From Symbiodinium natans (taxonomy: Eukaryota; Sar; Dinophyceae; Suessiales; Symbiodiniaceae), in contig CAJNDS010001113.1 of the NCBI GenBank assembly GCA_905221605.1, forward strand, positions 1,655,723 to 1,719,722: a stretch of DNA of 64,000 nt, in the 5' to 3' direction. Positions within the stretch are counted from its first letter, which is position 1; each line of letters begins with the position of its first letter. The notes below the pieces were generated by a model, which saw only the letters and a list, made by a program, of their open reading frames with translations, ran no database searches and had not been told where the DNA came from. Shown here in pieces: positions 27,413 to 39,157 of this stretch. The translations under genes and the position numbers were made by a program.

Positions 27413-27955
27413 ATTGGGTATCCTTTTGGGGAGACAAGGAAATAAGCCCTACTTGGAGGTTCATCTTGAGTGCCCTAATATGGTGCTACGCGCAGTCAGA
27501 AGTACAGTTATAATTGGATAACAAGTACAGTGAACCTCCAAGTACTTCATATGCCTCTACACGGGTGCGGAAGGGCTCCGTTAAAAACTCACAGACAGAT
27601 TCAGCCTTCCCTTCCCCAGTCCGGCCACACTAGGGCCATTGCGGGGTTTAGGGTCTTAAGTAAGCCTAAACCCTGCGGTAAACACTTAGCCCTAGCACCC
27701 TAAACCCCAAACCCCATACCCTAAACCTTAAACGCCGAAACCCTAAACCGCAAGCCCTAAACCCTAAACCCTAGACCCTAAACCCTAAACCCTAAACCCC
27801 AACAAGCTTCGCACCCTAGTCTAAAGTTCAGGGTTTAGGGTTTAGGGTTTAGGGTTTAGGGTTTAGGGTTTAGGGTTTAGGGTTTAGGGGAAGCCCCAAA
27901 GCCCCAAAGCCCCAAAGCCCCAAACCCAAAAACCCTCAAACCTCTGACCCCCGAG
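27232..27955. repeat. Intergenic with repeat-family copies
   Basis: 27360-27445 is related to the repeat upstream of the orphan ORF (TTGGTGAGTGTAT, TTGGGTATCCTTTTGGGG). M2 copy a follows. Degenerate C-strand 27690-27800, G-strand 27830-27890, CCCCAAAG 27893-27925. Confidence 0.6.
27450..27545. mobile_element. Inverted-repeat element, family M2 copy a
   Basis: TACTTGGAGGTTCA at the left and TGAACCTCCAAGTA at the right, about 96 bp. One-ended relatives start at 59596 and 63259 and share CAATTATAACTG-like interiors. MITE-like. Confidence 0.7.
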
Positions 27956-30900
27956 GCTGAATTGATCGATGAGCCGGTCCGTCCGGGATCTCGAGGGCTA
28001 TTGGGGCCCTTGGGAGTTGCTGTGTGCAGGGTTTAGGGTTTAGGGTTCAGGGTTTAGGGGGTTTAGGGTTCAGGGTTTAGGGGGTTTAGGGTTTAGGGTT
28101 GAGGGTTCAGGGTTCAGGGTTCAGGGTTTAGGGTTTAGGGTTTAGAGCGGAGCCGGGGGGGGGGGGGGTCGTGGTGGCGGTGGTGGCGAGTCTAGTGTTC
28201 CGGGTTTGTGGTTTTAGGGTTTGGGGATGTAGTTTGGTGTGTGGAGTTTTGCGGGTGCTGTTTGGGTTTAGGGGTTGGGGGTTTTGGGAGTTTGGGGTTA
28301 GAGTTAAATCAGGGTTTAGGCCGACGGCCAGTACTTCGTTGCGAGAGGCTTCTGGATGCATCGATTTGCAGGGCCAAGGCTTCCCGTGCATGGCCATCTT
28401 TTGGGGTCAGTTTGCGTGTTTTTCGCGTTCCCTAAGCCCTAAACCCTGAACCCTAAACCCTAAACCCTAAACCCTAAACCCTAAACCCTAAACCCTAAAC
28501 CCTAAACCCTAAACCCTAAACCCTAAACCCTAAACCCTAAACCCTAGACCCTAAACCCTAAACCCTTTAGCCTTTAGGGTTTGAAGGGTGTGCCTCCCAG
28601 GAAGTTCGGGGATTTTCTCCCTAGGCTTTAGGGGTTCGGGGGCCTGGGGTTTAGGGTTTATATAGGGTTTAGGGTTTAGGGTTTCAGGATTTGTTCTGGC
28701 TTTAGGGGCTTGAGGGCTTGAGGGGGTTTGGGGTTGAAGGCCGGGGTGTTCCCACTTATACTAGCGGTCCTCACTAGGGATTATGGAAACGCCCTATTGT
28801 AATCCTTACTAAGGACTGTTAGTATAAGGGGGAACATCCCAAGTTTAGGGTTTAGGGTTTAGGGTTTAGGGTTTAGGGTTTAGGGTTTAGGGTTTAGGGT
28901 TTAGGGTTTAGGGTTTAGGGTTTAGGGTTTAGGGCACATAGAGTTGCAGGGTTTAGGGCTTCAGGGCCTCAGGGTTCCAGGGACCCGAGAGCCTTCACCC
29001 CGCCTCTCTGACGCCGGCTGCATTGGTCCAAGCATTGCATCGAAGTTAGCAGAGGAAGGCAGATTCCAGACCCTAAACCCTAAACCCTAAACCCTAAACC
29101 CTAAACCCTAAACCCTAAAACCTAAACCCTAAACCCTAAACCCTAAACCCTAACCCCTAAACCCTAAACCCTAAACCCTAAACCCTAAACCCTAAACCCT
29201 GAACCCTGAACCCTGAACCCCAAACCCTAAACCCTAAACCCTAAACCCTAAACCCTAAACCCTAAACCCTAAACCCTAAACCCTAAACCAGAGAGTGAGA
29301 GAGACTGAGAGAGACAGAGAGAGACACAGAGAGACAGAGAGAGACAGAGAGAGACACAGAGAGACAGAGAGAGACAGAGAGAGACAGAGAGAGACAGAGA
29401 GAGACAGAGAGAGACAGAGAGAGACAGAGAGAGAGACAGAGAGAGACAGAGAGAGAGAGAGAGAGGGAGAACTGGAGCTCATAGATAGCCTTTGCATCAC
29501 CCTTCGAATGAACCAGTGCGTTGCATCAACAAAGCTCCAGAAAAGAGAGAGAGAGAGAGAGTGAGTGAGTGAGTGAGTGAGTGAGAGTGAGAGAGAGCGC
29601 GAGCGGGAGCGCAGGGTAGTTCGGATGGAGAGCCTGCAGACGACATGCCGACCCACCTTCAAATTCTCAACACAACCCCAAACCCAAACCCGAAACCCCA
29701 ATCCCTCAACAACCCCAAACCCCTAACCCTAAACCCTAAACCCTAAGCCCCAAACCCTAAACCCTAAACCCTAAACCCTAAACCCTAAACCCTAAACCCT
29801 AAACCCTAAACCCTAAACCCTAAACCCTAAACCCTAAACCCTAAGCCCTAAACCACAAGCTATCAAGACTGACTTCGGCTCATGTGCCAGCCTCCGGCCG
29901 ATGCCGCACAGGAGAACGAAGGAGCGCGCTCTACTCCTCCCTCCCTCCCTCCCTCCCTCCCTCCCTCAGCCCTAAACCCTAAACCCTAAACCCTAAACCC
30001 TAAACCCTAAACCCTAAACCCTAAATCCTAAATCCTGAACCCTGAACCCTAAACCCTAAACCCTAAACCCTAAACCCTAAAGCCTAAACCCTAAAGCCTA
30101 AACCCTCAACCTTAAACCCTCAACCCGAAACCCCGAACCCTCAGGCCCTAAACCCTAAGACTAAATCCAAACCCTCAGGCCCTAGACCCTCCACCCTTCA
30201 ACCCTAACCCTTTAAGGGCTTGAGGGCTTAGGTGGTTTCGGGGCGTAAGGGTTTAGGGTTTAAGTGTTTTAGGGTTTAGGGTGTTAGGGTTAAAGGGTTT
30301 AGGGTTCAGGGTTTAGGGTTGTAGGGTTTTAGGGCTTTAAGGTTTGAGGGTTTTAGGGTTTTATCGTTTTAGGGTTTTGGGGTTTTAAGGTTTTAGGGTT
30401 TAGGGTTAAAAGGGTTTACGGTTGGGGGTTTAGGGTTTAGAGCCGTGCCCAAAGATGTTGATAAATGGATCAAGGGCAAAACTTTAAGAACCTCCAAGCG
30501 ACATAGGACCCCACCCCCCTTATACGGCTTGGATGGCTTCGGGTTTGGATGGCTTCGGGTTCTGAGTTAAGGTGTAGGGTGAAAGGACAGAAGCACGCCA
30601 GCCGCACGTCCGTCCCGTACGTCCAAACACAACAAAACCATAAACCGTTTAAACTACACCCACAAGCCCTTAAACTCCTGGACACCATGAACCCCCCAAA
30701 CCCTAAACCATAAACCCTACACCCGGAACCCTAAAAACCTTAAACCCTAAACGCCTGAAACCCTCAAAACCCTGAATGCCCAAAACAGCCCAAAAAACCC
30801 AGAAAACCCTAAAAAAGCCGCCAAAAACCCTAAACAAACCCTAGAAAACCCCAAAAAACCCTGGAACCCTAAACCCTCAACCCTAACCCCCAAAACACTA

Positions 30901-32192
30901 GACCCTAAACCCTAAACCCTAAACCCTAAACCCTAAACCCTAAACCCTAAACCCTAAACCCTAAACCCTAAACCCTAAACCCTAAACCCTAAACCCTAAA
31001 CCCTAAACCCTAAACCCTAAACCCTAAACCCTAAACCATCAACCCTAAACCCTAAACCCTAAACCCTAAACCCTAAACCCTAAACCCTAAACCCTAAACC
31101 CTAAACCCTAAACCCTAAACCCTAAACCCTAAACCCTAAACCCTAAACCCTAAACCCAACAATCCCCAGTGTGACAGGACCAGACGACGTGGCCGATGCC
31201 GACTTTGAGGGCATGGTAGCGAAGGCCAGGTGCCATGTGGGAGTTGATCTGGTTTAGGGTTTAGGGTTTGGGGTTTAGGGTTTAGGGTTTAGGGTTTAGG
31301 GTTTGGGGTTTAGGGTTTAGGGTTTAGGGTTTAGGGTTTAGGGATTCGGGTTTGGGGTTTGGGGTTTGGGGTTTGGGGTTTTGCGGTTCAGGGTTTATTG
31401 TGTGCTGAAGCCAAGATTGTGCTTTGTGATTTACTTTAGTCTTCGATCCTCAGATGTTTAGGGTTCATGGGCTAGTAATAAGTTAGCTTTCAGGGTCTCT
31501 GCAGTATATAGAAACTTCCCGGTTTGTGGTTGTGGGTTCGGGATTGAAAAGTGTTGAGCCTAGGGTTTAGGATGAAGTTTTAGGCCCTAAAACTTAAACC
31601 TACACCACCCCGTCGCCGAAGCCTCACAAAGAGGATCTCCCCAAACCCCAAACCCCAAACCCCAAATGCCAAACCCTGAACCCAAACCCCTAACCCTAAA
31701 CCCCAAACTCTAAACCCTAAGGCCCAAACCCTAAGCCCTAAGCCCTAAACCCTAAACCCGAAGAGGGTGTTTAAGGGCCTCCGTGGGGTCTTTCCCGCGG
31801 GCTGCCAGGTTCGACATCATGGGCGCCTCGTGTGGCTTGGCCTCTCGCGAGCCCTGAAAGGGTTTAGGGTTTAGGGTTTGGGGTTTAGGGTTTAGGGTTT
31901 AGGGTTTAGGGTCTAGACCCTAAACCCCAAACCCTAAACCCTAAACCCTAAACCCCAAACCCCAAACCCTAAACCCTAAACCCTAAACCCCAAACCCTAA
32001 ACCCTAAACCCTAAACTCTAAACCCCAAACCCTAACCCCTAAACCCTAAACCCCAAACCCCAAACCCGAAACCCTAAACCCTAAACCCTAAACCCTAAAC
32101 CCTAAACCCAATTCCCAAGGTTCGTGAAGCTCCGCAGCGAGACGGGTGAGGAATCCGACCTGGTCTTCGACTGGAGGCCACCCAAAGCCTGA
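27956..32192 (+). CDS. Candidate spliced gene D, unknown product
   Basis: Best-supported part: 31170-31251, 31809-31861 and 32120-32192 with TGA at 32190. All three join in phase. Samples: VTGPDDVADADFEGMVAKAR; VRHHGRLVWLGLSRALK; FVKLRSETGEESDLVFDWRP then PKA and stop. Donors at 31252 and 31862 read GTTTAGGG and the next exons begin GTTCG, a short direct repeat at each junction. An upstream island 27956-28030 (AELIDEPVRPGSRGLLGPLG, donor GTTTAGGG) is probably an earlier exon, but at least one exon between is missing for the phase. No family recognised; the acidic/basic composition suggests a soluble protein. Confidence 0.5.
28745..28843. mobile_element. Inverted-repeat element, family M1 copy b
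   Basis: Left GGTGTTCCCACTTATACTAG, right inverted ACTGTTAGTATAAGGGGGAA followed by CATCCC. Arms of about 45 bp with few mismatches. The most complete M1 copy in the window. Confidence 0.75.
29283..29610. repeat. (GAGACA)n/(GA)n microsatellite around a 65-bp coding-like island
   Basis: GAGAGACAGA repeats 29283-29465 and GAGA/GTGA 29548-29600 surround a unique island (29470-29540). Both strands of the island read as plausible peptide (+ LIDSLCITLRMNQCVASTK). It may be an exon whose flanking introns are GA- rather than telomere-repeat. Confidence 0.5.
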
Positions 32193-32415
32193 GCCCTTCA
32201 GGGTTTCGGGTTTAGGGTTTAGGGTTTAGGGTTTGGAGCTCGATACGCCCCGAAACAGCCATTTGATCAGGACCACTTTTCTCTGTTACAAGACCTTTTT
32301 TTGAGTCCAGCCTCCCCGTACACTCCCACCGCCTTCCCTCACTAAAAGCATCTTGGAAGGGACCGGAGCCCTAAACCCTAAACCCTCACACCGAAACCCT
32401 AAACCTGGAACCTAG
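32193..32415. other. Intergenic unique DNA
   Basis: A short G-strand array at 32200-32235, then unique sequence with no coding frame, a short C-strand remnant at 32370-32405, then the reverse-transcriptase fragment. Confidence 0.5.
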
Positions 32416-32868
32416 AATGCCCAGCAGTCCAAGCCGTATCTCCGCCTCGCTGCCACCTTAGAGCACCTTGCGTACATACCATCCAGGGATGTACATGATG
32501 CCATTGACAGGGCGGTGTCCCACTGCGCACGATGCAGGGATGATAACAGGGCCAATGCCACTAATATCCGGCTAACTCGGCAGGGCCATAAAACCGAGCC
32601 CATCAGCGGCGGACTTACGTTGTCGCTGGACCTCACCAAGGCTTTCGATCGACTGCCTCGCTCTGTCCTCTATGATGCGCTGTTTGCTGAGGTGGACCCT
32701 GGACTCATCAGCCTGATCCTGTATGTCCACCATCATGCACAGATGTGCTTCCTACATCGAGGCCAGTCAACCCAAATTGATACCTCCCAAGGAGTCCGAC
32801 AAGGCTGTGGGCTTGCGCCAGCGGTCTGGGCGATCTTTATCTCCCACATCCCTTCTGGGGGGGGTTTC
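32416..32868 (+). pseudogene. Truncated LINE-type reverse transcriptase fragment
   Basis: One frame, open from 32416 (after a TAG at 32413) to about 32868, reads as the palm/fingers of a non-LTR retrotransposon reverse transcriptase. It has an upstream helix with SRDVHDAIDRAVSHCARC, motif A as LSLDLTKAFDRLPRS, and motif B as TSQGVRQGCGLAPAVW. Motif C (the YADD/FADD catalytic pair), thumb and endonuclease are missing, so it is inactive. It breaks off at a poly-G into telomere-like repeat. The family is abundant in dinoflagellate genomes. Confidence 0.85.
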
Positions 32869-33736
32869 CCTCATAAACCCCTTGCGGAAACCCTAAACCC
32901 TAAATCCCAGCCCCTAAACCCTAGATCCTAGGCCCTAAGCTTTATACCCAAAACCCTAAATCCTAGTCCCGAAACCCTAAACCCTAAACCCCAAACCCTA
33001 AACCCAAAAAACCCTCTTTTCCGTATAGGATTTAAAACCCTACAGTCTTACCGTGAAATGGTCACGGGCCTTGGGCTTTAGGATTTCGGGGTTACTGGGG
33101 CTTGGGGTTTAGCCCTAAACCCTAAACCCTAAACCCTAAACCCTAAACCCTAAACCCTAAACCCTAAACCCTAAACCCTAAACCCTAAACCCTAAACCCT
33201 GATTTAGGGCCTAGTGGGCCTTGGGCTTCAGGCTTTAGGAGTTCGGGGCTACTGGGGCTTGGGCTTCAGGGTTTAGGGCCTGGTGGGCCTTGGGCTTTAG
33301 GGTTTAGGGGCCACCGGAGCTTGGGCTCAGGGTTTAGGGGCGCAGCTGGTTTAGGGGCCACTGGCCTTAGGCTTTAGGATTTAAGGGCTACTGGGGCTTG
33401 GGCTTTAGGGTTTAGGGCCTCTTGATTTGCTGGCGCTTGGGCTTTAGGGTTTAGGGCCTAGTTGGGCCTTGGGCCTTACGGTTTAGGGGTAATATGTTCG
33501 GACGTGGTGGGATTCTTTGGGCGGCTGGGTGTTGGCCGAGAGAATGGCTGGAGTAGACTCTTCACGCTCAGAACTGCTGAACCCTAAACCCTAAACCCTA
33601 CACCCTAAACCCTAAACCCTAAACCCTAAACCCTAATCCCTAAACCCTAAACCCTAAGCCCTAAACCCTAAACCCTAAACCCTAAACCCTAAACCCTAAA
33701 CCCTAAACCCTAAACCCTACAGACGAGCCCCCGCAG
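32869..33736. repeat. Degenerate arrays and a 60-bp GGGCCTTGGGCTTTAGGG tandem
   Basis: C-strand 32875-33010 and 33112-33200. From 33060 to 33480 are diverged units of about 60 bp (GGGCCTTGGGCTTTAGGGTT alternating with GGGGCTACTGGGGCTTGGG). Unique 33485-33575, C-strand 33580-33720. Confidence 0.7.
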
Positions 33737-33809
33737 GTTCTTCGACCACGAAGGAAGCCCGTGGCCCTTCCCAGCCTCCAAGGCAGATGTCAAGGCCTCC
33801 CACCCCTAA
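33737..33809 (+). CDS. Isolated coding-like island
   Basis: After the acceptor GAGCCCCCGCAG, one frame reads FFDHEGSPWPFPASKADVKA and reaches TAA where the downstream CCCTAAA array begins (CACCCCTAA). Either a last exon whose stop codon comes from the array, or an internal exon with a GC or GA donor before it. Phase with the 34011 island is unresolved. Confidence 0.35.
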
Positions 33810-34010
33810 ACCCTAAACCCTAAACCCTAAACCCTAAACCCTAAACCCTAAACCCTAAACCCTAAACCCTACACCCTAAACCCTAAACCCTAAACCCTAA
33901 ACCCTAAACCCTAAACCCTAAACCCTAAACCCTAAACCCTAAACCCTAAACCCTAAACCCTAAACCCTAAACCCTAAACCCTAAACCCTAAACCCTAAAC
34001 CCCGAGCCAG

Positions 34011-37000
34011 CTTTCGTTCATTCGGCCCGAAGTCGATGCCATAAATTGTTCTGGGGTGTCAGGAAAAGGTTTAGGGTTTAGGGTTTACGGTTAGGATTCA
34101 GTGCTTCGTGTGTAGGGTTTTAGGTTTAAGGTTTTAGGTTTAAGGTTTCAGGGTGATGGTTTGGAGTTTAGGGTTTAGTCGTATAGGGTTTTAGGTTTTA
34201 TGTTCATGTTTAGGGTTTGGGGGTTGTATAAGATTCAGTCTTTAGTGTGCAGGGTTTCAGGTTTAAGGTTTAGAGCTTAGGCTTTCCGAGTTAAGATTTG
34301 GAGTTTAGGAATGAGTGTTTAGCGTGTTGGGTTTGAAATTTGAGGTTTAGAGTTCAGGGCCTCAGGATTCAGTGTTTTGTGTGTAGGGGTTGAGGTTTAA
34401 AGCTTAGAGTTTTAAGGTTCAGGGCTAGGATTTAGAGCTTTGGATTTAGTGTTTAACGTGTAGGGTTTCAGGTTTAAGGTTTAGAGTTTAAGGCTTCAGG
34501 GTTCGGATTTAGAGTTTAGGAATGCGTATTTAGCGTGTAGGGGTTGAGGGCTAAGGTTTAGAGTTTTGGGCTTCAGGGTTACGTTCTGGAGTTTAGGGTT
34601 GCGCGTTTAGTGTGTTGGGCTTGAAGTTTAAGATTTAGAGTTTAAGGGTTCAGGGTGTTTGATCTGGAGTTTTGGATTTGGTTTCTACCGTGTAGGGTGG
34701 GTTCAGGGTGATGATATCAAGTTTGGGGTTTAGTGTTTAGCATGTAGGGTTTCAGGTTTAAGGTTTGGAGTTCATGGTTGCAGGGGTATGATTTAGAGTT
34801 CAGGACTTAGTGCTTAGCGTGTAGCTAGTTTTTGTTTAGGTTCAAGGTTTAGAGTTTAGGGTTTCAGGATTACCATGGCTTAGAACCTTGTTTCTCCTTA
34901 AGGCTGGCAGGTTTTGGATTGCGGGTGTAGAGTTTAGGGTTTAGGGTTTTTCAAGGATACTGGTGAGCCAGGACTCGTCAACCTCAGGGTTCTCAAGAGA
35001 CCTGGAGACCCTATGTTCGGGTTCGGGGTTAAGGGTTTATGGTTTGGGCTTTAGGGTCTAGGGTTTAGGGTTCAGGGTTGACATAACAGTCACAGTCAAC
35101 AAGCACAAGGCTTTGGCTGCACCACTCAGATGACAAGGTCTCTGAGATTTAGGGTTTAAGGTTTAGGGTTTAGGGTTTAGGGTTTAGGGTTGCAAAGAAA
35201 CAGTGAGGCAGGTGGTCTGCAAGGATGGGCCTGAGCAGCGTGAAGCGGGGTGTCGCTACAGCTTAATCTCTTGGCTTGCGAGCTTGTCAAGACCACCGTG
35301 ATGACTGAGTATAAGTTTCGGAATAATTGCTAATAGTATTCCCTTGTGGTCCCTTTGTATTATACCATAAGACCCCCCAAAATCCCATTCCAATGGTTCA
35401 GGCCCCTATATTAGGTCTTAGGGTTTAGGGTTTAAGGCAGAAGCAGGGTTCAAGGTGTAGGGTTTAGGGTCTAGGGTTTAGGGCTCAGGGTTGTTCATAG
35501 TCGTCCTTTATGGTCCCTGTATAATTATACTAGAATAGCCCCCAAAGCCCTATTCTAATCGTTAAGGCCCCTATAGAATGTCAACGCGGCTCTTGGCAAC
35601 CGGCCGCCCAACTCCCAACCCCGACAGTCCAAATCCTCGCCTCACAAAACCAATCCAAAAGCCCCACTGTGCTTTAATACTTTTTTTTTGGTTCAGGGTT
35701 CCTGTTATAGCTGCTTCTCCCTAGAAGATATCTGCTTTTTTTTTCCCCCGGGTCTAACCCCAAGTAGGGAACACCGCAACCCCCTAGTCCCGGACCCTAG
35801 ACCCCAAACATTCAACCCCCACCCGCTCCCCCCCAAACCCAAACCCCCCAAACCCAAGACACCAAAAAGCGCACACCAAACCCAAAACCCTCAAGTCTCA
35901 ACCCCAACACCCTCGAAATCCTGAACCCTAACCCTAAACCCTAAACCCTAAACCCTAGACCCTAAACCCTAGACCCTAGACCCTACACCCTAAACCCTAA
36001 GTCCTAAAACCTAAACCCTAAACCCTAAACCCTAAACCCTAAACCCTAAACCCTAAACCCTAAACCCTAAACCCTAAACCCTAAACCCTAAACCCTAAAC
36101 CCTAAACCTAAACCCAACCTGCGCCCCCCCCCCCCCCCCCTTTGCCCCTGTGCCAGGTCGGCGACCTCTTAAGCGGGCGCTCGGGACCTCCTTCAGGCTG
36201 GCGTGCAGCGATAAACCCTAAACCCTAAACCCTAAACCCTAAACCCTAAACCCTAAACCCTAAACCCTAAACCCTAAACCCTTAACCCTTAACCCTTAAC
36301 CCTTAACCCTTAAACCCTAAATCCTAAACCCTGTTCAGGCTTAGGCTTCGAGTTTACAGCTGCAAGGCCCCCCCAAATTGTTTGAGGGTTTAGGGTTTTT
36401 AGGGTTTAGTTTCAGGGCCCCAAGGCCTGGGTTTAGGTTTTTCAGGGCCACCTCTTTCCCTTGTAATAATCATCTTCTTTGTGTGCGGAAGCTTAAGAAC
36501 GCATTGTTGTGTAGTCGTAACCTTCGGTACTTTCTATCGTCTGCATGTTCTGGCATTCTCTGGGTCCGTGGGTATTATATCACAGCCGTCAATATAACGC
36601 TCGATCCGGAGCTGCTGAACCCCTAAACCCTAAACCCTAAACCCTAAACCCTAAACCCTAAACCCTAAACCCTAAACCCTAAACCCTAAACCCTAAACCC
36701 TAAACCCTAAACCCTAAACCCTAAACCCTAAACCCTAAACCCTAAACCCTAAACCCTAAACCCTAAACCCTAAACCCTAAACCCTAAACCCTAAACCCTA
36801 AACCCTAAACCCTAAACCCTAGACCCTAAACCCTAGACCCTAAACCCTAAACCCTAAACCCTAGACCTTACACCCAAAACAAACACAAAAGCAAAAGAAA
36901 CAATCCTTTCAGGCCCCTCGGCTCCGCGTCGCGCCCGGCGGCTGCACGACAGGCAGCCTGGCACCGCGCCCATGCAAAGGCAGAAGCAGGGTTCAGGGTT

Positions 37001-38945
37001 CAGGGTTCAGGGTTCAGGGTTCAGGGTTCAGGGTTCAGGGTTTAGGGTTTAGGGTTTAGGGTTTAGGGTTTAGGGTTTAGGGTTTAGGGTTTAGGCTTCT
37101 GGGTTTCGCGTTTAGGCTTAGGGTATAAGGTGATTCAAGGGTTTCGGGGTTGGGCTTGACAGGTTTGTGTGGTTTTTAGGGGGTTAGGGTTTTTTTAAGG
37201 GTTTTAGGGGTTAGGGTTTGGGTTGGAGGGTTTAGGGTTTTAGTGAAAGGGTTTATGAACAAAAAGGTCTGAGGGTTTGAGGGCAGAAGTGTTTGGTTTG
37301 GGGTGTAGGGCTCAGGACTCCCGAAGCCCTAAGGCTCTAACTAGGGTGTAGGGTTTAGGGTTTAGGATTTAGGGTTTAGGGTTTAGGGTTTAGGGTTTAG
37401 GGTTTAGGGTTTAGGATTTAGGGTTTAGGGTTCCCAAACCTAAAGCCTAAAACCTCAACGCGAAACCCGAAACCCTGCGAACCCTATAAACCCTACAAGC
37501 CCTCCAAACCCTAGACCTTAAGCCCTGAACCCTTCAAGCCCCGAAGGAACCCCCAAAACTTAAAATGTAACAGGAACCCTAACATGATGTAAGGTATATT
37601 CCTTACTTAAGGGGTTTTGGAGTCTCTGGAACCCTAAACCCTAAACCCTAAGCCCTAAGCCCTAAGCCCTAAGCCCTAAGCCCTAAGCCCTAAGCCCTAA
37701 GCCCTAAGCCCTAAGCCCTAAGCCCTAAGCCCTAAGCCCTAAGCCCTAAACCCTAAACCCCAAACCCCAAACCCTAAACCCTAAACCCTAAACCCTAAAC
37801 CCTAAACCCTTCCCCCTAACCTTCCCCAGTTCCGCACCGGCGCGGCGGAGTGGTGTGGTGGCCTCCGCAGGCTCCTGGGTTTAGGGTTTAGGGTTTAGGG
37901 TTTAGGGTTTAGGGTTTTTTGGGGTTTAGGTTTGGGATTTTCATGGGGTTTTAGGGGATGGTTTGGGGGCTCAGGGTTTCGGGTTTTGAGTTTGGAGAGC
38001 CGAGCCAGGCAGCGCCAGCGCCGCCCCAGACCCACGCTGCTGTCATGGAGAAGATACAACCGATGCCGCTCGCAATCTCGGTGCTACCCGATCAGGAGGT
38101 CCGGCGCATCGCGGAGTATGAGCACGAGCAGTTCGACCTGGTGGGACTACCAGGTCATGCACGCTTAGAGGTTTAGGGCGGTTCGGGTTTAGGGTTTAGG
38201 ATTTAGGATTTCCTTGTTATGGTTTCATCTGAAGGCTCCTGAACCATCAAGCCACAAACCCCAGAAAGGCCAAGAACACTCTAGGAGACCTTCCTCCTCC
38301 TCCTCCTCCTCGGTATTAACTTCACAGCCCTGAACCTTAAAGCCATTCTACGTAGAATAGGCCTCTAAGCCCGACACCTTGTTTCCCTTCAGAGCTCCAA
38401 GCCGCACGAAGTAGCCTTGAGGCATGCTGTGGTTCCTCCTGGTTCAGGGTTCAGGGTTCAGGGGTTTAGGGTTTAGGGTTTAGGGTTTAGGGTTTAGGGT
38501 TTAGGGTTTAGGGGTTAGGGTTTCGGGTGTAGGGCTCTAGGTTTAGGGTTTGAGGGTTTAGGTCTAGGGCTGCGGGTTTTTTCACGCGGAGCTGGTTTTC
38601 TGATAACAGCCTCTGCAGCCCCGCACCTAACCCTCGAAAGCTCCAGCAAGAACCCCTAAACCCTTAACCTAAATCCTCAACCCTCAACCGAAAACCCTAA
38701 ACTCTCAACCCCAAACCCTAAACCCGAAACCCTAAACCCGAAACCCTGAAGTCCGAAACCCTGAAATCCGCAAGGCTGCGCGCCCTGCCCACGTTGCGGG
38801 GCGAGCCAGCGAAGGCTCCCTCACTCAGGGTTTGAGCCCCGTTCCCCCTAAACCCTAAACCCTAAACCCTCCCTGAACCCTAAACCCTAAACCCTCCCTA
38901 AACCCTAAACCCCAAACCCTAACCCTAAACCCTAAACCCTAAACC

Positions 38946-39019
<74 letters not shown>

Positions 39020-39157
39020 ACCCTAAACCCTAAACCCTAAACCCTAAACCCTAAACCCTAAACCCTAAACCCTAATCCCTCTGAGGTTCGATCTGGCGCG
39101 GGGCCTCCGTGCCCACCTCCGGCAAGCCCACGCTGCGCGGCTGTGCAGCTCTTGGGG
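34011..39157 (+). CDS. Candidate spliced gene E, unknown product
   Basis: Islands 34011-34068, 36157-36207, 36913-36979, 37830-37878, 38030-38170, 38775-38829 and 39086-39157 can be joined in one phase using GC donors at 36208 and 36980. Samples: LSFIRPEVDAINCSGVSGK; RRPLKRALGTSFRLACS; RRARRLHDRQPGTAPMQ; SAPARRSGVVASAGSW; MEKIQPMPLAISVLPDQEV. The 38030 island has an ATG at 38045 and could instead be the first exon of a separate gene. The last two islands also have a different joint frame with C-x2-C-x2-C (CAPCPRCGAS) followed by LRAHLRQAH, zinc-finger-like, which conflicts in phase with the 38030 island. Without the GC donor, 36157 ends in a TAA from the array. Confidence 0.35.
34069..36156. 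repeat. Gene E intron: about 80-bp degenerate tandem, M4 elements, arrays
   Basis: 34080-34900 holds about ten diverged units with GTGTTTAGCGTGTAGGGTTT and CAGGTTTAAGGTTTAGAGTT. M4 copies lie at 35302-35420 and 35495-35582 (shared GGTCCCT.TAT.ATTATAC, CCCCCAAA..CC.ATTC, GGCCCCTATA). C-rich 35700-35925 (frame at 35688 low complexity), C-strand 35925-36115, poly-C, acceptor CCCCTGTGCCAG at 36156. Confidence 0.65.
36208..37829. repeat. Gene E introns: arrays around the 36913 island
   Basis: C-strand 36213-36330 (with CCCTTAA), unique 36340-36615, C-strand 36622-36880, acceptor AATCCTTTCAG at 36912. After the island come TTCAGGG 36990-37035, TTTAGGG 37036-37095, degenerate G-rich 37100-37430, unique 37435-37620, CCCTAAG 37648-37748, C-strand 37750-37815, acceptor ACCTTCCCCAG at 37829. 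Confidence 0.65.
38171..39085. repeat. Gene E introns around the 38775 island
   Basis: A short GTTTAGGG donor region, unique 38200-38440 with a CTC microsatellite at 38290-38312, G-strand 38450-38520, degenerate C-strand 38640-38760. After the island come C-strand 38845-38945, CCCTCAA 38945-39020 and CCCTAAA to 39075. Confidence 0.65.

Larger units (their letters stand above)
28031..31169. repeat. Gene D long intron: arrays, M1 copy, GA microsatellite
   Basis: G-strand 28031-28145, unique 28150-28430 (possible exon near 28373 after TTTGCAG, reading GQGFPCMAIFWGQFACFSRS), C-strand 28434-28565, M1 copy b, G-strand 28845-28932, C-strand 29075-29290, GA-rich 29283-29610, C-strand 29715-29855 and 29968-30110, CTCC microsatellite 29938-29966, degenerate G-strand 30220-30435, unique 30440-30690, C-strand 30900-31155. 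Confidence 0.65.
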
